Assembly (NCBI GenBank): GCA_949361645.1
Contig: OX442429.1
Coordinates: 1,363,728 to 1,427,727, forward strand
Direction of reading: 5' to 3'
Length of the DNA stretch: 64,000 bases
DNA from: Spongilla lacustris
Lineage: Eukaryota; Porifera; Demospongiae; Spongillida; Spongillidae
Below the pieces are notes generated by a model that worked only from the letters and a program-made list of their open reading frames with translations, was not told the origin of the DNA and ran no database searches. The position numbers and the translations under genes were made by a program. This document shows positions 12,561 through 22,724 of the stretch, in pieces; position 1 is the first letter of the stretch, and each line of letters begins with the position of its first letter.

Positions 12561-13380
12561 TGCGCAAGGATGTTGTCGTTGTTGCAATGATGTTACACGG
12601 TTGTATGCGGCTGGAAACTAAGTCAATAATTAGATCATTTACGGTATTACCATATATTTCTTAACTGATGGCTCATTATAGACATCTGATGTTTAATAGC
12701 AAACCATAACTCACCAGAAATAGCAAATCAAAAAGTGAAAACGAACTCAAACACTGCATTCCTTTTCCTGTCATGTCCAGTCAATGCGCACAATTGAAAT
12801 TCCACATAGATAGCATGCGCATACCGTTTAGCAAGGTCACGCGATACGTATTTAGAAGGAGGGCGTTACTAAATGCGACGACGTAGCCTTTGGTGACTGA
12901 ACTGGAAGGTATGAGTACTACAGCGATGCTCAGGAGGCATGTGGCTACCAGAATTTACTAACCTGAAGTGGCAACGCATTTTCTGTCACCACGAACAAGC
13001 TGAGCGTATTGCATGAATAATTGACGTACGTTGTGGTTTTGCCCTATACATTGTAGGTATGGATTACAATTTCCATACATTGCAGAGTGTGTGGGCAGAG
13101 GCTAACAAAGTACAGGGCAAAGAAAAGAACCAGCTCTGAGTGCATAGCATTCTCAGCTGAGCTGAAAATAGATTTTGACATTTGACACATCTGGGGATGA
13201 TGTAACCCTGAGATGTTCTGCATGCAATGTAAGCTGGGTATGTAGAGAACCATCTGTGCCATCACAAAGTGAGTGCATCACAAATGTGTAGTGATGCTAT
13301 TTGAGTGGCAAAACAAGTAAACATATGACATCATAAGAGGTCATCTTGAGAAGATTGCCCCTCCTCTAGTTCTCCATAGT
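12561..13380. other. Intergenic, no gene recognised
   Basis: Neither strand shows a recognisable protein. Open frames are under 75 codons. No clear tandem repeats are present. Confidence 0.45.
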
Positions 13381-13404
13381 GAGCCTAGCCCACCTTTGGC
13401 AAGA

Positions 13405-14474
13405 GCTAACAACCTATCAATGCTAAAGGAGCTGAAGTGTGCACTGTGCTCCAACACCCTCTCACAGCCACTGGAGCTGCTGTGTGGTGCACTGGTGTGC
13501 TCCAAATGCCTCCGGGAGTGGATAGCAGCATATGATGCTGTGAACCATCCATGCTGCTCAGAGGACGGATAGTCCTCTGCTGCTCAGAGATGGTCTCATG
13601 TTGCTCAGTAATGGTCCCATGCTGCCCAGAGGATGGTCCCATGCTGCCCAGAGGATGGTCCCATGCTGCCCAGAGGATGATCCCCTGCTGCTCAGAGGAT
13701 GGTTCCCTGCTGATCAGAGGATGATCCACTGCTACTCAGAGGATGATCTCCTGCTGCTCAGAGTATGATCCCCTGCTGCTCAGAGGACAGTCCCATGCTG
13801 CTCAGAGGACGGTCCCCTGCTGATCAGAGGATGGTCCCATGCTGCTCAAAGGATGGCCCCCTGCTGCTCAGAGGACAGTCCCCTGCTGCTCAGAGGATGG
13901 TCCCATGCTGCCCAGAGGATGATCCCCTGTTGCTCAGAGGATGATCCCCTGCTGCTCAGAGGACAGTCCCCTGCTGATCAGAGGATGGTCCCCTGCTGAT
14001 CAGAGGATGGTCCCCTGCTGCTCAGAGGATGATCCCCTGCTGCTCCGAGGATGATCTCCTGCTGCTCAGAGGATGATCCCCTGCCGCTCAGAGGACAGTC
14101 CCATGCTGCTCAGAGGACGGTCCCCTGCTGATCAGAGGATGGTCCCCTGCTGCTCAGAGGATGATCCCCTGCTGCTCCGAGGATGATCCCCTGCTACTCA
14201 GAGGATGGTCCCCTGCTGCTCAGAGGATGATCCCCTGCTTCCCAGAGGAAAATCCCCTGCTGCTCAGAGGACGGTCACCAGGATGATCCCCTAGTCAGAC
14301 TATCATCAAGTGTGATAATGCTGCTGCTGTCAGATGTTCTGGAGTACTGTATACAGACTGCAGCAGGGATATTAAGGATGGTGACTATGAAGAGCATGAG
14401 TGTGCACCAACACTTACACCTGAGGAGGAGAAGCAAGCAGCGGGTTTGCTGAAGAGGGTAATCTCTACCAGCTA
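13405..14474 (+). pseudogene. RING plus second zinc-finger protein, split by a minisatellite
   Basis: A forward frame at 13405-13566 encodes LKELKCALCSNTL, then LLCGALVCSKCLREW and HPCC, a RING-like cysteine series (CxxC, C-x4-C-x2-C, then CC). It runs straight into about 700 bp of 21-bp repeats and stops. Beyond them (about 14290-14474) the same protein type resumes: MLLLSDVLEYC in one frame, then after a one-base shift YTDCSRDIKDGDYEEHECAP and LTPEEEKQAAGLLKR to the TAG at 14472-14474. The order RING, LLSDVL-C, C..H..C finger matches the minus-strand fragment at 44.6-45.0 kb, so both belong to one family, possibly of E3-ligase, TRAF or RAG1-like RING type. I cannot name it. The repeat and the frameshift argue for a dead gene. 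Confidence 0.65.
13540..14278. repeat. 21-bp minisatellite inside a RING-type coding region
   Basis: About 34 units of consensus CCTGCTGCTCAGAGGATGAT plus C, alternating ATG/CTG and GATGG/GATGA/GACAG variants. The period is a multiple of three, so one frame reads as a seven-residue repeat where stops are absent. The first units are continuous with the codons for the HPCCSED segment of the RING domain, suggesting the repeat grew from the exon itself. Confidence 0.9.
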
Positions 14475-14639
14475 GTCCTGACAAAGCCATCATACAACTT
14501 GCTACAGGGGAAGCAGTTAAGTGAATGTCAATGACTTGTACAGAGGTTACATAATATATACACTCACTTCTGCCAATGACATTCGTGCATGTCACCAGAG
14601 CTAAACTACAGCTGCCTACTCATCATGGACTAAAGTTCA

Positions 14640-15600
14640 GGTACATGTATTGCCGGCGATTAAGGCTGGGCTTGCCATACCTTGGAATACACTGAGGCTT
14701 CTAAGGCGGTGTGTCACAACATACAGCAAAGGCTCAATTCTAACTCACTGATGTTTCAGGTGGCTCAAATCATCAGGAATCTGTCTAGCTGGTGAGGAAA
14801 GGATGCACTACATATTCAGCCAAATTGTTGGCGATAACCCCAAAGGAGAAACAGCCCCCTTTTCAGGGGCCAAGTCAATTCATGCAAAATTCTTGGCTTG
14901 ACATTTGCTCCAATCCACAACCACATGCAGAACATTGTACAAGAACACTTAACTAAGTATTGAGCCACAATTGGTAGCTGCCATCCCCCCTCCAGCCAAG
15001 AGAGTAAAGAATAAATAATAATTCAGTTCAAGCTCAATCTATTTACATACGAGCATGGAGTCAAATTTAGACCAAAAGAAATGTAAGGCTATATTTTAAA
15101 CGCTCTGTTAAAACCCACTTCATTGCGCAAATATTAATTCCCCCACCCCCAAAAAGACACCAAAATGGTGGATTTTCAAAGGCTAGAAATCTACTTCAGA
15201 AAATGCGTTGCCACTAACCTGTACCAAAAAACGACAGTACAAACAACTAACTTTACCGTGATAGCTTTGGCATGTTCCAATTCAGTCACCGAGCGTCGTT
15301 GTAGTTTTTTGAACACATGTAGTCGGTGATCGCCGTGCGTAAGTCGATAGATTTGAAGTACCCGAGCCGACAGTTGGCAACACCAGGCCACGTGATTTTT
15401 GCTTACAATATAGTTCAAAGGTGTTTATCACTGCTAGTATGGCTTTTAGGTGTTGATTACGTTTTATGTACCCCGTGCACAGCTGGTTCTAAAAGGCATC
15501 GGTTGTCAGGTTCGTTGCTATGGGTGTACGTAACCATTTCAATTTTTCGGGGCGTAGGGCTTAGTTTCCACGCGTTCAATGAGAGCAGACCACCGTGGTT
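14640..15600. other. Intergenic, no gene recognised
   Basis: No recognisable protein or RNA gene was seen. The two overlapping open frames near 15191-15628 lack domains. Confidence 0.45.
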
Positions 15601-15605
15601 AGTCG

Positions 15606-15805
15606 TCGCCGTACTGACGTATGCATGATGTGAGGATATCGAGGGTATCGAGTCGACCCCACTCTGGTACGCCGTCTACAGCCGACCCCGCACCCCAATT
15701 AAGATAGCCCGCCTAGTCTTGTAGTCTCGTACCCAGACACATATCCAGAAATATTGAATTATTCTGGCAGATGACGCAATGGGTCATTTTTGGATATGAA
15801 AAAAC

Positions 15806-15837
<32 letters not shown>

Positions 15838-15990
15838 GCACTGGACTTGGCCATCTTAACGTACAAGTATCGGGCGCGGTTTAGGTGTGGTTTATAGCTG
15901 CTACCTTGCATCGTTTCTCAGTATTAGCATCGCGGGCTCTTGCGTCAAGTATACCGAGTCTGGGTACGAGACTAAGTCCCACCTGTGAAT
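15606..15990. repeat. Dispersed repeat fragments upstream of peptide-gene copy 1
   Basis: 15620-15700 resembles the family 2 repeat (GAGGATATCGAGGGTATCGA) found at 20.45, 24.62 and 30.03 kb. A poly-A run sits at 15799-15829. CTCGTACCCAGAC/GTCTGGGTACGAGAC words occur at 15725 and 15958 in opposite orientation, enclosing about 240 bp. Confidence 0.5.
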
Positions 15991-16035
15991 TCCATGAAAA
16001 GCATACATTTTATACATAATTATGGCAGCGGTGCA

Positions 16036-16042
16036 TATAAAA
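16036..16042 (+). promoter_or_regulatory. Orphan TATA box of peptide-gene copy 1
   Basis: GCAGCGGTGCATATAAAA matches the promoter of copy 2 (31549-31564). In copy 2 the TATA box is followed by the leader and signal-peptide exon. Here the sequence jumps directly into intron sequence, so exon 1 has been deleted and the promoter is left only 141 bp upstream of the propeptide exon. Confidence 0.6.
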
Positions 16043-16345
16043 TCATTGCACATATATATATATATATTATTATATAATATATATATATATATATCCATAC
16101 ATGTATATGATATAAAGATGTGGAAATATTATAGTGGATAGAGAAGGGCAGTAGGTCATTCTTTTTTCCTTCACAGAGATGGTGGCTAGTTATCTGAGGG
16201 CCAAGGATACTAAGAAGCTCACAGTTCAGAATGGAAATCAATTCGTTGAGAAGGTCAGTAGCACCATAACGCTCGCTAATAACTAACGCTCTAGCGGGCG
16301 TTATTGTTTCTATACGGTACATTGGCAATATACAGTGCCGGCTCG

Positions 16346-16583
16346 CAAGAGCGAAAAATCACACGTCGCAAGAGCGAAAAATAAGGCATATTCATCGTGG
16401 AGATGGGAAAGCTGTTAGTATACTTAGCGCGACCATATACCGCGCTTTCATCTATCGATATCGATCTATCTGGACCGGCCTTCAACAAATGAATTTTACT
16501 GATGAAAGCGACAAACAGCTCTCCTAACTCCACGATGAATATGCCTTATTTTTCGCTCTTGCGAATGTGACTTTTCGCTCTTG
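16346..16583. mobile_element. Inverted-repeat (MITE-like) insertion in intron of copy 1
   Basis: Arms of about 55 bp: 16346-16402 carries CAAGAGCGAAAAATCACACG and AATAAGGCATATTCATCGTG, and 16528-16583 is its near-perfect reverse complement. The paralogous intron of copy 2 (near 32335) reads straight through from TACATTGG to TCTGGTG, so about 255 bp (16329-16583) were inserted here. There is no transposase, and no clear target duplication was found. Confidence 0.75.
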
Positions 16584-18238
16584 TCTGGTGTTTTGCTAAT
16601 CGTATTCACGATGCTTTCACAGATTCTATGGAATCATTCCCGAAATATTATAATTATATACGGTTTTGCTTGCGGTCGCAATAATGCACGCTGCAAGCAA
16701 TTAATGTTGTTGTTTTAGTGCTTGGGCTGCATGGCTGACGAGCGTATTGCGGTTTGACTTCAGTTATAGTATTGGTGACATTATTATCCGTATATACCAG
16801 CTGCATCTTTGTATAAGTTACATGTAGACAGTTCTCGTGTTTCATATACAGTTGTGTGTGCTCTTTATCTAACACATGTATACATCTAATTTGAACTATA
16901 AAGGAAGCAACTTGCGTAAGTATACCACATAACAATGACGGCCGTCACATGTTATTTTGACCACTAATCCTTCTTCATCCCGCGCTGACCTACGAATGTG
17001 CAGTGCGTGAGTGTCAAAATAGCAACTTATTAACACGTGCATGTATGTATCTTTTCCTTCTCTTTGCTACTGACTTCCGTACACCATATCATATGCCTGC
17101 AGTCTGTGAGTACATATACATAATCCATTGATTGAGTTGTCATGCCTCTTTCTTGGTATTTGCGTGCATTCGAACAACATTAGTGCGTAAGTATATTGGT
17201 TTTTAATGTTAATCACGATCAGTTACGTCATTATGTTTTACGCATCCACTTGCAATGCGGCAGTTTGTAAGTTATGTTTTTGAAATTTGATTTATGGGTG
17301 CATTTGTTATACGTCTATCTTTGTTCGCGAAATGCAAATGCAGGTTGTAAGTTTATTCATTACTGGAAGCGTCATTAGTCATTAACTGGTCTGTGCATGC
17401 TATGACGACGGCTCTCAACATTAACCTGTCCACGTAGTATGTAAGTGTAACATCTCTTGTGCATAAATATTTTAAATTATTTTTCGTTCTCTATACACCG
17501 GTATATATGTATACTGATGCTCTTCTGATAGCTGGTGCGTTTTCATCATTATCTTTGATAACTCACATCATTTATCTCTTCTCCTCGTACGGTTCTCACC
17601 TTATTATGTATAGGGCGTAAGTGGCACTAGTAGTGATACATTTGACCCACAAAGCATTCTCTTATATACATTTGCAACCATGCATCCGGTTCATTCTGCT
17701 CACGAAAACAATGCCACTGCATACAGGATGTAAGTGTAACAAATTATGGCTTAAAAAAAGATGTCATTATCGCTATTTTTATTTTATTTTTTCGAATACA
17801 ATAGCAAGTAAGTGTCACTGGTTTGTGCATATATATCATTAGACCTTGTCTTTGCACGTCCCCTCGCCTCGCGCTAGATCGTAAGTGTTAAAGGTGCTAT
17901 TAAATATGTTTACATAATTTGGAGTCGTCTTTTCTTCACTGGATGATGATTATAGAGAGTATGCCAGTACATATTGTTACGTATCCGTTCTGAGTATTGA
18001 ATATTTTATTTATTTATGTACATGCGGCCGTTCTTCAACGAGCAGTGCGTAAGTTCCCATTCAAACATTAAAAGCTAATATTTATATAAGTTGGCTATTC
18101 TCGTTCAATTTTACTTCTTATGAAAACACGCAGAAGGTAAGTCATGTGAAGGTCGTTACGAAGTGCATTAGTTAACTTTATACACTTTGCTGTTGGAATG
18201 GATCTTACGATCAGCCGGTAAGATGTTTGCTTTAATTG

Positions 18239-18299
18239 TGTAGTGTCCCAGGCTTGGCGCCTGAAAACATCCCACTTCTGACACCAATGTAGTGACCCA
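18239..18299 (-). mobile_element. 61-bp miniature LTR-like insertion
   Basis: Present in copy 1 but absent from the same intron of copies 2 and 3. It begins TGTAGTGTCCCA and ends TGTAGTGACCCA, a 12-bp imperfect direct terminal repeat with TG...CA ends, and is flanked by ATTG on both sides (18235-18238 and 18300-18303). Read on the minus strand, the first terminal repeat is followed by TGGTGTCAGAAGTGGGA, which looks like a tRNA primer-binding site of Gypsy-type LTR elements. It is probably a drastically reduced LTR-retroelement derivative. Confidence 0.55.
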
Positions 18300-18473
18300 A
18301 TTGGTTTTATTATTAATCTTATACGTTATTTTTATTCATCTTCAGGCGGTAAGTAGTCGAACATCGTGGTCGTAATTTCGAAATACGTTTTTGTATACAC
18401 CCTCTGTTCTCCAACACTGGCAAATCATAAGGGAGTAAGTTGATATATCACATAACTTAATCACACACGCACG

Positions 18474-18499
18474 CACACAAACTCACGCACACACACACT

Positions 18500-18590
<91 letters not shown>

Positions 18591-18595
18591 ACACA
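18474..18595. repeat. CA dinucleotide run in copy 1 intron
   Basis: Mostly pure (CA)n between the microexons at 18432 and 18697, making this the longest microexon-array intron. Copy 2 has the same run at 34128-34248. Copy 3 keeps only a short remnant near 59415. Confidence 0.95.
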
Positions 18596-19630
18596 TGCAT
18601 ACACCACAGATATGCATGTACTCATAACGAAGAGTTAATAATCATTATTTTCTTTCTCTTTTCCGTTGCAAATTTTTGACACACAATCTTCTTCAGTGTG
18701 TAAGTGGACTATCTGGTATAGTGTGCATGGTTACATCATCACTTCCCTTTTTTACATTTATAAAATGTATGCAGATTGTGAGTCAACATATTTCTATTTT
18801 TTAAAACCATCTTGGTAATATATATTTACATTTGAAATCTGTGACTTCAAACAGCGCGTAAGTGGAATCACTATAGTGCTAACCCTATGAATAATCACAT
18901 ATTCTTGTACATACCCACATGACATGATGACCACATGACATGATGACCACATGACCACACTCCAGTGCAATGTAAGTGCAACATTCCATGCTTTCTCATA
19001 TTGTCTTACAATGAATGCCATGGTACTGAATGGTCTCCATCATTGTCTACTAAAACTCAGGGGGTAAGTATTTTGCATGCATGTGTATGGAACTTGTCAT
19101 AGTTATACTAAACTTAGGTAAGTTGTTTGTCTGTGCTACTGCTGGCAACAACATTTGCTCAATGCTCCTGTAAATACGACATATACAGAAGCGCTCAGTA
19201 AGTCAGCACTTCTATCCAATTGATGGCCTCCATGCTTTATGTACTACTGTACAGAGCAATTGAAGTGGATGCATACAGATACTGGAAGGATACCTTGGAC
19301 AATGCTGCTGATAAAAATCACTCTTATTTTAGAGTTTGTATGTTTAGTATTTCTACCTGGTGTGCTCAAACATTAGATATCAGCATCCTTAGTTAGCCAC
19401 ATTTCTCAAATTTTATATTCGACGATGCATGCACATGAAATGGGCAAAAAGATTTAGCATTCAAAACTACACTCTGTACTCATCAACCAGTGATGCAAAG
19501 ACAACTCAAATTATGTAACCATATTTAATAACCCTTCTATAGCACTTAATTGTGAAAAAAGAACACTTATGGTGGTGTACATTATTATATGCACACACCA
19601 ATGGCACTTTTGAGTCTGCTGTATTTGAAA

Positions 19631-19640
19631 AATAAATAAA
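19631..19640 (+). terminator. Poly(A) signal of peptide-gene copy 1
   Basis: Overlapping AATAAATAAA about 370 nt after the TGA. The same motif is at the same offset in copies 2 and 3, so it is the likely transcript end signal of the family. Confidence 0.6.
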
Positions 19641-19699
19641 ATGGCTAACATCTTATTTTAAAGGTCATTTACCTTCAGCACAGTGAAGGTGGGGGGATC

Positions 19700-20500
19700 C
19701 CTTCATATAGAGGAAATGAGTTCTAATTTTAGTGAGGTGAAGGCAAATGAGTATTTGTGAGCAATCAGTGGACTGTTCTTTAGGTCCAAATTAGCACACA
19801 CACATGCACACACACACTTGCATATACAAAGCGAATAATAACTGGAGAAGTGACTGGTCTGTCGATTAGATAGTAAGTATTTTGCATGCATGTGTATCTA
19901 GCGACTGGGGCTTCAGTTTGCTGTGCTGCTTCATCCCTCTTGCGCCAAATGGCTTCCAGTTCAGCTAGCATGTTAAATGATGAGGGAGTGGCCTGAGGTA
20001 AGGAGGAAGAGAGAAGAGTGCTATGTACTGTTACGAGGCTGTTCACCAGCAAAGTAGGAGGGATGGAGGAAGGAGAGAGGGGGGAGGATACAGGGCCGTA
20101 GCCAGATATCTGGGGGGAGGGGGGGGGGGGGGGGGGCGAATATGTGTGAGTGAGTATACTTAGAGGGATCCTATTCTAAATGCAGACAAATTGTACTATT
20201 AAATAGTCAGTACAGAAGTACCATTGAAATCATGCACCAAATATTTATCAAAATAACAATTCATTATTGGAACATAGCGGGTCATGTCACTTGTGACCTT
20301 CAATATGGAAGGGAGGCTGTTTGACTCCATCGACCCCCCCAGCCCTGGGATTAGGGGAGCATAGATGGCGAAGAGGGTAGGGGAGGAGGGTAAGGAGGAG
20401 GGAAGGTGGGAGGAAGCAAAGGAGGATAAGTCGTCGTCATACTGTCGCATGCATGATATGAGGATATCGAGGGTATCGAGTCGACCCCACGCTGGCACAC
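19700..20500 (-). repeat. Dispersed repeat family 3, minus copy, with a coding-like fragment
   Basis: The reverse complement matches 50150-50900. The minus strand near 19905-19985 reads PQATPSSFNMLAELEAIWRK and continues RDEAAQQTEAPVA; the 50.6-kb copy reads MLAELEAIWHTRDDAAQQSEAPVA. This conserved segment suggests an exon from an unrecognised gene or element. Compared with the 50-kb copy, about 135 bp are missing at 19873-19897 and replaced by 25 bp identical to the peptide-gene intron sequence next to the GGG microexon. A G-tract lies at 20110-20136. Confidence 0.6.
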
Positions 20501-20660
20501 CATCTACAACAGGGCTGGCGGAAGCCTTTAAGGATTGGACTGGTGAGGGGGCGGAAAAAGCTCCTCCATTGGGCCGGGGTCTGCAACTTTCGCACTTTTT
20601 AAATCACAAAACATAGCATAATAAATACGGTAGAAAGTACATACAGGGCCGTAGCAACGA
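20430..20660. repeat. Dispersed repeat family 2, copy a
   Basis: GTCGTCGTCATACTGTCGCA through CAGGGCTGGCGGAAGCC to GCCGTAGCAACGAAAGACAA. Nearly identical to 24600-24845, with partial copies at 15.6 kb and 30.0 kb. Non-coding, class unknown. Confidence 0.8.
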
Positions 20661-22189
20661 AAGACAAAGTACATCTGCTTTTTTGCACTTCTGTTTATGT
20701 TGAACCCATTTGAGGAGAACAGGCTGCCCTGTTACTGGTATTTGGTTTTGAACAGCCGTAGCACAATATAAGCAGAGAGTGCTATCATCTTCAGTCTTGG
20801 AACATGGGTACACTGCAAAATTTGTCAGACCAAACGCTTTCTTTTAAAGCATGGATAGCCTGAAGACCAAACCAATTAAGATGTCAAACCAATATTTCCA
20901 ATTCTAAACGTAACATATTGGTTTGTGGTTTTGTAATTCTCATTTTAGGTAGAGATCATGCAGTTGACCTTAAATATGAATTGTTGTTCATGTGTGGAAT
21001 GACACTAGACATACACTGAAGCCAAGTTCATGTAATTGGTGTAATATTTCAAAGCTACATGGTCACGTCCCAAAAATACTTTGGTAGCTGTAAACAATAT
21101 CTGACATGGTGAGGTGGATCACGGATGCTGGGGGATGGAAAGCATATCATACTACTGTATGTTCAAATCGCATTTGGCAAACTATTTTTTTCCAATCCTA
21201 AATGACTTGTTCAAATCAAACATCAAACCAAAATACAGTAAAAACCACAAGATCTAGCTTGATTTGAACTGAATGTGGTTAGCAACCAACTTATTTGCAG
21301 TGTACCATGCGTGTTGCGTTGTGACCCAGAAGTACAATTAGGAAATCAAATTTGGGCTTATTCGGTGTCCCCCTGTCAGTGCATGGCAGGACACATTGAG
21401 TACATGCATGTATGTATACATGTATATAAGATCATCTATGTATAGAAGCACATTAATTCAAGAAAGTACCAGTGCACATCCATAGTTGTGTGTTTGTGCA
21501 TGGGATTGCAACAGACCCCGCAACATCTTAGAGCTGGCACTGATCTGATTGCTGGTGATATGAGTGGGGGTAGCGCATTCTATATTCCTAGTCCATGCAG
21601 GGCTTTTGAACTGATACATCAAAACACACCATACTAGCCTAAGCACACTTTTTTGTGGAGGCACACACGTAGAATGGAGCAATGAACAGCAAAAGAACAG
21701 TTATAAACCGAGAAGTCAATTAAATTAATGCGCATGATAATACAATATAAAAAGCTAGTTTCAAACATACATGTAATTGTACATGTATTTCAATACAAGA
21801 AAACCGCTATATACTTTAAAGGTCTCCAAAGGATTTGGGGGTGCTTCAGCACCCCCCAACTCCCAAGCACCTGTCAGAGGCATAAATGACTCCCGCGGTC
21901 ATTTACGCCTATGTTGTAAATGACTCCTCCTAGGCATATATGACTCCCCACGTTAATTCCACTGATAAGCCACGCGGTGTAGTTGCATTGTTGAAGTGAG
22001 CATGGACAAGGATGATCAGTGTTGTCGAGGACTACCTGCGTATGAACCAATATCCTAAGGGCATTTCGAAGGGAGATAAGGCCAATCTAAGGCGCCAATG
22101 CAAAAACTTCAATTCAAGTTCGACTGTGGAGTGCTCTATTTCAAAAGAGTAAAGCAAGAAGAATGTGACGGCCAACAGACTAAGCGGAC
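20661..22189. other. Intergenic, no gene recognised
   Basis: No domain-bearing frame. 21785-21870 contains a GGGGGTGCTTCAGCACCCCC hairpin and is an inverted copy of 27420-27510. AAATGACTCC-type words recur at 21885-21950. Confidence 0.5.
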
Positions 22190-22525
22190 TGGGTAAAAAT
22201 GCCACTGATTAATTCCGCGAAATACACACATGACAACAACAAACCGGCCGAGCGTATAGTGCAGTAATCTGATCATATGCATATGTGAAAGGCATTCATG
22301 CACACTCACATTAGCAGGCCAGTGAGAGGTGTACCGTAAAGTGCTCCCCACTCCCCCACCCTCAGGGTTGTTCTGAAGAGTTCTACACGATAATGATTAC
22401 GTGTTGTACAAGAAAGCTAGCTAGCTTGATACCCGTAGAGTCTGATAGAGGGATGCAATGAACCCTCAATTCATAATGACTTTTCACAAATTAGAAATTA
22501 ACTCACATCAAAATTCTCGAGAATA
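22190..22525. repeat. Dispersed repeat family 1, copy b
   Basis: Close match to 12240-12550, including GGGATGCAATGAACCCTCAA and ATCAAAATTCTCGAGA at the end. It is followed at 22530 by GCCCGTAGCCAGG and a G-run. Confidence 0.8.
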
Positions 22526-22724
22526 GTGCTGTTACTGCAGGCCCGTAGCCAGGTTGTGTGTTGGGGGGGTGCAAAGCATGTTAGAAATGGACTCAACCAG
22601 TGGTGTAGCCAGGATAATACATGTATAGCAATGCAAGAACTGCATGTATGTGTACAGCGTACTACATGCAGATATATGAAACCAAATGTGGTTATAAAGT
22701 CTTCCTCTTTCCTACTTACTGCAT

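Larger units (their letters stand above)
16177..19263 (+). pseudogene. Microexon peptide gene, copy 1 (signal-peptide exon missing)
   Basis: The propeptide exon 16177-16253 (after TTCCTTCACAG) encodes MVASYLRAKDTKKLTVQ and eight more residues, then GTCAGT. The array follows: exons 16904-16915 (12 nt), then 3-nt exons starting at 17004, 17103, 17184, 17264, 17344, 17438, 17532, 17614, 17727, 17805, 17878, 17956, 18046, 18134, 18215, 18346, 18432, 18697, 18775 and 18855, 18966-18971 (6 nt), 19061-19063, 19189-19197 (9 nt), and terminal 19255-19263 ending in TGA. Each is flanked by AG and a GTAAGT-like donor; all are phase 0. Weaker donors are at 17535 (GTGCGT) and 17959 (GTATGC). The six cysteine codons are intact. 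Without exon 1 no signal peptide can be made, although an in-frame ATG sits at 16179-16181. It may be a decaying copy, or it may use an unseen upstream exon. Confidence 0.75.
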
